A stretch of DNA of 49,020 nucleotides. It comes from an uncultured Lutibacter sp. Its GTDB lineage: Bacteria; Bacteroidota; Bacteroidia; Flavobacteriales; Flavobacteriaceae. The notes under the pieces are model-generated. The model was not told the DNA's origin. It saw only the letters and a list, made by a program, of their open reading frames with translations, and did not search any database. A program made the translations under genes and the position numbers. Position 1 is the first letter of the stretch; each line of letters begins with the position of its first letter. This document shows, in pieces, positions 44,049 through 49,020 of the stretch. The stretch spans positions 1-49,020 of the forward strand of contig NZ_CALAEQ010000224.1 of the NCBI RefSeq assembly GCF_937891065.1, given 5' to 3'.

Positions 44049-45113
44049 TTACCTAATAATATAAGTATTTACATTTTCATAGTTCCTAGTAACAAAATCG
44101 AAAGCTACTCTTAAAATATCTCCCATATTATTACAATTTTTAAAATTTTTATCAAGAGTATATTTTTTAAGACCCATTTTAAGTTCATAAATTTTCTCAG
44201 GAGTAGAAATGTCATCATTACACATACAATCTAACAAATCATTCACTCTATCCTGAGAGCCTCTTAGCCTTCTCGCAATAGCTGAACGCTCCTCTTTTTT
44301 ATATTGTTCAATAGATTCTTCTTGTAAATTATCAGAAACCATTTTTACAAAAGGGTAATTTTCTTTAAAATATTGAGGAAAATACACTTTTAAATTTCCT
44401 TCAAAACTTTGCTGATCAAAATCCATTGCACGCATACGGTATTCTACTTGATCAAAATCATACGAAGCAACAATTACATAATTATAAGACCGCATATCAC
44501 CTAACATACGAATCATACAACGTTCATTAAATTTTACAAATTCTTTTGATAACCTTTTTTTACCTCTAATTGAAACCATATCCATATTTTCAATTAAAAA
44601 TTGATCCCCAGGAATTCCTAAAACATGCTCCTCTATTAGCGTATCTTTATATATTAAGAAATTGATACTATTTGGCGATAATATATGTTCTAATTCTAAA
44701 CCGTAAACTCTAGAAGCATCCGCTTTTTTAATATAAATATACGTGTGATTATCATTTAAAATATTTCTAATTTTAACTCTAAAAGGTTTTGAATTCCCAA
44801 AAGTACAGTAGTCAATTCCATCAATAGTTAAAAAAGGCATAGAATCTTCCGTACCATCACCGTGCAAAATTAAGTACATTCGCTTCAAACTCAAATCAAT
44901 TTCTTCACGTTCATGCTCCGCATAATAAACCCGAATCCATAATGTATCTATACCATTTTTATCATACACTTCAATTGCTCCCGCAAAACGAAGTAAGTCA
45001 TCATAAAATACTGGAATTTTAATATTTCTGTTGTATTCTGTTAAATAATTATACAAGCGTTCATTAATTGGATACGCTGGTTTTTTCTTCGACATTAATT
45101 TTTCTTCCTCCAT
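44049..45113 (-). CDS. Conserved flavobacterial protein of unknown function (354 residues)
   Basis: I do not recognise a named family. It starts MEEEKLMSKKKPAYPINERL (an alternative ATG at residue 7 is possible) and has no signal peptide. A beta-rich N-terminal half (TLWIRVYYAEHEREEIDLSL, YIYIKKADASRVYGLELEHI) is followed by SYNYVIVASYDFDQVEYRMR and AMDFDQQSFEGN; the AMDFDQ stretch after two beta strands recalls the metal-binding Asp of kinase-like folds, but no Gly-rich loop or HRD motif is evident. A helical C-terminus (KKEERSAIARRLRGSQDRVN) closes it. It is a single-gene unit with a consensus promoter. Confidence 0.75.
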   Translation of the reverse strand: MEEEKLMSKKKPAYPINERLYNYLTEYNRNIKIPVFYDDLLRFAGAIEVYDKNGIDTLWIRVYYAEHEREEIDLSLKRMYLILHGDGTEDSMPFLTIDGIDYCTFGNSKPFRVKIRNILNDNHTYIYIKKADASRVYGLELEHILSPNSINFLIYKDTLIEEHVLGIPGDQFLIENMDMVSIRGKKRLSKEFVKFNERCMIRMLGDMRSYNYVIVASYDFDQVEYRMRAMDFDQQSFEGNLKVYFPQYFKENYPFVKMVSDNLQEESIEQYKKEERSAIARRLRGSQDRVNDLLDCMCNDDISTPEKIYELKMGLKKYTLDKNFKNCNNMGDILRVAFDFVTRNYENVNTYIIR

Positions 45114-45132
45114 AAATATCTTGATTTTTAGC

Positions 45133-45140
45133 CAAATTTA
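45133..45140 (-). promoter_or_regulatory. -7 promoter element TAAATTTG
   Basis: Exact TAnnTTTG on the minus strand, 19 bases upstream of the ATG at 45113. Confidence 0.65.
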
Positions 45141-45201
45141 GTATATTGCTGTAACAATTTTCAATAATAATCGTCTTAATTTAATACTAAACTACAAAAT
45201 A

Positions 45202-46101
45202 TTGGAAACAATTATATCGCTTAACAATCTTAATAAAAAATTTGGAAATATTCATGCCGTAAATAATTTATCCTTTGATATAAAAAAAGGAAATGTATAT
45301 GGTATTTTGGGCCCTAATGGAAGTGGAAAATCAACTACCTTAGGAATCATTTTAAATGTAGTTAATAAAACCTCTGGTAATTTCAGTTGGTTTGACGGTA
45401 ATTTATCTACTCATCAAGCATTAAAAAAAGTAGGTGCTATTATAGAACGGCCAAATTTTTATCCATATATGTCAGCTATCCAAAATTTAAAGTTGGTATG
45501 TAAAATAAAGGAAATTCCTTTTTCCAGAATTGAAGAAAAACTAAAAACTGTTAATTTATACGAACGAAGAAATAGTAAATTTAAGACTTTTTCTTTAGGG
45601 ATGAAACAGCGTTTAGCAATTGCTTCTGCCCTACTAAATGACCCAGAAATTTTAATTTTAGATGAGCCTACAAATGGCTTAGATCCTCAAGGAATTCATG
45701 AGATTCGAAAAATAATTAAAGATATTGCAAGTAATGGAACTACTATTTTATTGGCTTCACATTTATTAGATGAAGTTGAAAAAGTTTGTTCTCACGTGGT
45801 TGTAATTAGAGAAGGTATTAAATTATATTCGGGAAGAGTTGATGAAATGACTGCTTCACACGGTTTGTTCGAACTTAAAGTTGAAACCGATTCAGAAAAA
45901 TTATTAGAATTACTTTCCAGTTTTGAAGGAATTGCTTCAATTAAAAATGATGATGACACCATAATTGCAACCTTAAGCAAACCTATTTCTGCAACAGAAA
46001 TAAATAGCTTTTTATTTAAAAATGGAATTGTAGTATCTCATTTAGTGAAACGCAAACCAAGTTTAGAACAACAATTCTTATCACTAACTAACAAAAACTA
46101 A
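45202..46101 (+). CDS. ABC transporter ATP-binding protein (ABC-2 type exporter)
   Basis: 299 residues read from a TTG start; no in-frame ATG exists before the Walker A, and the reading METIISLNNLNKKFG is the natural beginning of an ABC domain. Walker A is at residues 37-45 (GPNGSGKST), the signature SLGMKQRLAIASAL near 133, Walker B ILILDEPTNGLDP and the H-loop LASHLLDEV. A C-terminal extension of about 80 residues (ELKVETDSEKLLELL onward) is the usual regulatory domain of the NatA/CcmA group. The permease follows after 2 bases. Substrate unknown. Confidence 0.93.
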   Translation: METIISLNNLNKKFGNIHAVNNLSFDIKKGNVYGILGPNGSGKSTTLGIILNVVNKTSGNFSWFDGNLSTHQALKKVGAIIERPNFYPYMSAIQNLKLVCKIKEIPFSRIEEKLKTVNLYERRNSKFKTFSLGMKQRLAIASALLNDPEILILDEPTNGLDPQGIHEIRKIIKDIASNGTTILLASHLLDEVEKVCSHVVVIREGIKLYSGRVDEMTASHGLFELKVETDSEKLLELLSSFEGIASIKNDDDTIIATLSKPISATEINSFLFKNGIVVSHLVKRKPSLEQQFLSLTNKN

Positions 46102-46103
46102 TA

Positions 46104-46931
46104 ATGTTTAGACTCTTAAATATAGAAATCCATAAATTAAAACATAGCAGAGCAAGTAGAGTTTTAATATTAATTTATTTTATTTTATTAACTTCAATAG
46201 CATTAATTGCTGCAATTAAATTTGATATTGGTCCCATAAAATTTCATTTGGCTGAACAAGGTATTTTTAATTTTCCTTATATCTGGCATTTTAACACCTT
46301 CATGGCTTCCATCTTTAAATTTTTCTTACTATTAGTAATTGTTTCAATGATGGCTAATGAATACAGTAACAAAACATTAAAGCAAAACTTAATTGATGGA
46401 TTAAGTAAAAAAGAATTTGTATTATCTAAATTTTATACTGTTATTTTATTGGCATTAATTTCTACAATATTTGTATTTATTGTATCTATTGTATTAGGTT
46501 ATATTTATTCTGATTTTAATGAATTTTCAATTGTAACCACTGATTTAGAATACTTACTTGCATTTTTTATAAAATTGGTTGGTTTCTTTTCATTTGGATT
46601 GTTTTTAGGAATCTTAGTAAAACGATCAGCTTTTGCTGTTGGTGCAATGCTAGTTTGGGCCATGATAGAAGGCTTTGCTAAAGGAATGAGCTATTGGAAA
46701 TTAAAAGACTATGTAGATGAAATTATGCAGTTTTTTCCATTGGAAGCAATGGCTAATTTAATTAAAGAGCCTTTTACAAGATTAGATGCGGTTAAAGCTG
46801 TTGCAAAAACTGCTGGTGAAGATTTATCAAAAGACTTTTCTGTTCAGCCATTAGATATTATAATTGTACTCGTTTGGACAGCTATTTTTGTCTATTTATC
46901 TTATGCTTTACTTAAAAAAAGAGATTTGTAA
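46104..46931 (+). CDS. ABC-2 type transporter permease
   Basis: 275 residues with six hydrophobic segments (about 20-40, 67-85, 107-132, 150-173, 180-200, 250-268). The segment SMMANEYSNKTLKQNLIDGLSKKEFVLSKF is the typical cytoplasmic loop of ABC-2 permeases that reads E-x3-G/N-T-L-x-Q, and the last residues are LLKKRDL. It is translated from 2 bases after the ATPase stop, forming a two-gene transporter. Homologues in gliding Bacteroidota include GldF-like proteins, but the sequence alone does not support that call. Confidence 0.88.
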   Translation: MFRLLNIEIHKLKHSRASRVLILIYFILLTSIALIAAIKFDIGPIKFHLAEQGIFNFPYIWHFNTFMASIFKFFLLLVIVSMMANEYSNKTLKQNLIDGLSKKEFVLSKFYTVILLALISTIFVFIVSIVLGYIYSDFNEFSIVTTDLEYLLAFFIKLVGFFSFGLFLGILVKRSAFAVGAMLVWAMIEGFAKGMSYWKLKDYVDEIMQFFPLEAMANLIKEPFTRLDAVKAVAKTAGEDLSKDFSVQPLDIIIVLVWTAIFVYLSYALLKKRDL

Positions 46932-46962
46932 TTAATTTCTAAATTTAAACGTGAGTAATTTT

Positions 46963-46970
46963 TATATTTG
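46963..46970 (+). promoter_or_regulatory. -7 promoter element TATATTTG
   Basis: Exact TAnnTTTG match 24 bases before the ATG of the surface protein at 46995. Confidence 0.7.
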
Positions 46971-46994
46971 GGGATTGTAACAATTATTTCCTGA

Positions 46995-49020
46995 ATGAAA
47001 AAACTACTCACATTTATATTTCTAATAAACAGTTTAATTATTTTTGCTCAAGGCGAAGCTAATATTTGGTATTTTGGTGAAAATGCTGGTTTAGATTTTA
47101 GCAGTGGATCTCCTACTTCTTTAACTAGCGGTAAATTAAATACTTTTGAAGGGTGCTCAACTACTTCTGATTCAAACGGAAATTTATTATTTTATTCTGA
47201 CGGAACTACAGTATGGAATAAAAATCATGCTATCATGTTAAATGGTACGGGGTTGAAAGGAAATCCATCTAGCACACAATCTGCTATGATAATTCCAAAA
47301 CCTGGAAGCACCACTGAATATTATATTTTTACTGTAGGAGCTAGTGTTGGTGGTGGTGAATTTGGGTTTAATTATTATATTATTAATATGACTGCTGATG
47401 GTGGTTTGGGTGCTGTAACAAATGGACCTAATAACTTGTCAGGCTTTGATTCTGCCCAATGGACAGAAAAAGTCGCTGCGATTAAAGGAGGTGATTGCAA
47501 TACATTTTGGGTATTATCCTACGCGAAAAATCAATTTTATGCATATAAAGTAACAAGTGGTGGTGTTACCAGCACTCCTAAAATTTCGTTAACTACACAT
47601 TTTGCAGAAGATAGACGTGGTTATTTAAAAATAGCTCCTAATGGAAAAAAAATAGCTATTGCACATATGGCTGATTCACAGTTCTTACTGTATGATTTTA
47701 ATAATCTAACAGGAGATGTAACAAATGGAAAAAGCCTCCCTTTAGTTGCTCCTATCAACAAACCTTACGGTGTTGAATTTTCTTCTAATAGCGAAAAATT
47801 ATATGTACACGCAACAAATGATTTTTATAGCAGCATTTCTACGGAATGGGACAATCCAGTAAATCATCTTTCTACCTTATACCAATTTAATGTAAGCTCA
47901 AACGTAACAACTGAAATTATAGCTTCAAGAAAAATTATAGATTCCCAAAATCTGTTTAGAGGCGGATTACAATTGGGTCCAGATCAAAAAATATATAGAG
48001 CACTTTCAAAAACCTATAATCAAGGAATCCCATTTTTGGGCGTTATTGAAAACCCCGAAAATGATGGTGTTGCTTGTAATTATAAACATGAAGAAATTTC
48101 ATTAGGTGGCAAAAATTCAACACAAGGATTACCTCCTTTTATCGCTTCTATTTTCTCTCAAATAGAAATTACAACTAAAGATACTGATGGTAATACCATT
48201 GTTTTAAACGATCAAACCACCAATGTATGTACTGGTGACAGTTTTGATATAAACCCAGAACCTTTAACTGGAACCCCAATTTATAAATGGTACTTTAATG
48301 GAGCTTCTACTCCTTTTTCAACATTAAGAGACTTATCGTTTTCAAATGTTACATCAGCTATTAATGGTGTTTATTCTCTAGTTGTTGAACAAACTGATAT
48401 ATGTGGTATCTCAAGTATTTTAGAAGGTAGTTTTACAATTGAGGTTTTTAACAACCCGTCTATAAACCAACCTTCAAATATTAAACAATGTGATGATAAT
48501 AACGATGGTTATTATACTTTCAATTTAAAAAATTTAAAAAATGTTGAAGTTTTAAACGGCCAAAGTTCTACAGAATTTGAAGTATTATACTTTAAAAATC
48601 AAACGGATGCAGATAATAACACGGATGCAATTACTATTCCGTATACAAACACTGCTCCTTATAGTTCAGATACAATAATTGCCCGTATTCAAAACATTCA
48701 CAATTCTACTTGTTTTGAAACTGAAAGTTTTACAATTGAAGTATTTGAATCTCCAACTCCTCCAACATCAATAGCTGTTTTAGAAAAATGTGATTCAAAT
48801 TTAGTTGGGACAGATACAGATGGTATTGAAATTTTTGATTTAACACAAAAAATAACTGAAATTTTAAACGGACAATCAGCTTCAAATTTTACAATTTCGT
48901 ATTTTTCAGATGCAGGATTAACTGCTCCTATAAACCCTAACTCATTTCAAAACTCAACTCCTGGTGGACAAACTATATATGTTCGTATCACTAATAATCT
49001 GTATGCTTCTTGTTCTACTG
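46995..49020 (+). CDS. Large secreted surface protein, probable type IX secretion cargo (3' end cut by window)
   Basis: The frame is open for 675 codons to the window edge with no stop. A signal peptide (MKKLLTFIFLINSLIIFAQ) is followed by a propeller-like domain of about 380 residues with repeating blades (NIWYFGENAGLDFSSGSPTS, GNLLFYSDGTTVWNKNH, RRGYLKIAPNGKKIAIAHM, KPYGVEFSSNSEKLYVHATN, FRGGLQLGPDQKIYRALSKT). Then comes an Ig-like unit and at least two tandem units of about 100 residues that begin with QCDDNNDGYYTFNL or KCDSN and contain VLNGQSS or ILNGQSA before a Cys near the end. This layout is typical of flavobacterial proteins ending in a type-B T9SS sorting domain, which would lie outside the window. 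Confidence 0.88.
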   Translation, partial: MKKLLTFIFLINSLIIFAQGEANIWYFGENAGLDFSSGSPTSLTSGKLNTFEGCSTTSDSNGNLLFYSDGTTVWNKNHAIMLNGTGLKGNPSSTQSAMIIPKPGSTTEYYIFTVGASVGGGEFGFNYYIINMTADGGLGAVTNGPNNLSGFDSAQWTEKVAAIKGGDCNTFWVLSYAKNQFYAYKVTSGGVTSTPKISLTTHFAEDRRGYLKIAPNGKKIAIAHMADSQFLLYDFNNLTGDVTNGKSLPLVAPINKPYGVEFSSNSEKLYVHATNDFYSSISTEWDNPVNHLSTLYQFNVSSNVTTEIIASRKIIDSQNLFRGGLQLGPDQKIYRALSKTYNQGIPFLGVIENPENDGVACNYKHEEISLGGKNSTQGLPPFIASIFSQIEITTKDTDGNTIVLNDQTTNVCTGDSFDINPEPLTGTPIYKWYFNGASTPFSTLRDLSFSNVTSAINGVYSLVVEQTDICGISSILEGSFTIEVFNNPSINQPSNIKQCDDNNDGYYTFNLKNLKNVEVLNGQSSTEFEVLYFKNQTDADNNTDAITIPYTNTAPYSSDTIIARIQNIHNSTCFETESFTIEVFESPTPPTSIAVLEKCDSNLVGTDTDGIEIFDLTQKITEILNGQSASNFTISYFSDAGLTAPINPNSFQNSTPGGQTIYVRITNNLYASCST

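Noticed and set aside
1-49020. tRNA, rRNA, CRISPR, prophage or defence-island content
   Set aside because: I saw no cloverleaf or rRNA-like sequence, no spaced repeats, and no phage, restriction or toxin-antitoxin genes; apart from the IS110 element the window looks like ordinary chromosome.

Overview
The window is AT-rich (roughly 30 % G+C by eye) and looks like the chromosome of a marine-type member of Bacteroidota, most likely family Flavobacteriaceae. The grounds are genes without Shine-Dalgarno sequences, repeated TAnnTTTG -7 promoter elements upstream of genes on both strands, OMP_b-brl_3/TonB-receptor-like barrels with N-terminal carboxypeptidase-regulatory-like domains, a 1112-residue Bacteroidota-type SecA, a futalosine-independent menaquinone cluster, and a C-terminally cut surface protein with the Cys-Asp-rich repeats common in type IX secretion cargo. 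I do not commit to a genus.

Layout. 1-2.6 kb: end of a Gfo/Idh/MocA oxidoreductase, a PhzF-like protein and 3-hydroxybutyryl-CoA dehydrogenase, closed by a strong bidirectional terminator. 2.6-7.5 kb: a coiled-coil protein and a MacAB-like efflux operon (ATPase, two permeases, adaptor) on the minus strand. 7.6-9.4 kb: DCC-family protein and a dicarboxylate/glutamate symporter. 9.5-11.2 kb: a small outer-membrane barrel gene split by an IS110-family element. 11.4-16.2 kb: DUF937 protein, small membrane proteins, MsrA, threonine aldolase, RF2 (prfB without the programmed frameshift) and a HAD phosphatase. 16.4-21.9 kb: two paralogous outer-membrane receptors flanking an ArsC-like protein. 21.9-28.9 kb: central carbon metabolism, with class I and class II fumarases divergently arranged, then pta-ackA. 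29-33.5 kb: orphan hutI and a Wzc/Wza pair for polysaccharide export. 33.6-38.8 kb: methyltransferase, cobalamin adenosyltransferase, DUF2795 protein and secA. 38.9-43.4 kb: menaquinone genes (menD, menF, a hotdog thioesterase) with an alpha/beta hydrolase and a short S1-domain protein. 43.5-49 kb: a pRiA4b-ORF3-like protein, a conserved protein of unknown function, an ABC transporter pair and the start of a large secreted surface protein.

The most interesting locus is the IS110 element (about 9982-11168). The 193-nt non-coding end upstream of its DEDD transposase folds into two large hairpins. Segments of the two loops match, respectively, the DNA flanking the insertion and the element's own ends, and both point to the same TC core dinucleotide. 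This is the layout of a target-binding and a donor-binding loop in a bridge RNA. Removing the element at that TC restores an in-frame signal peptide for the interrupted barrel protein. The call rests on hand alignment of short AT-rich matches, so it is a strong hypothesis rather than a proven one.
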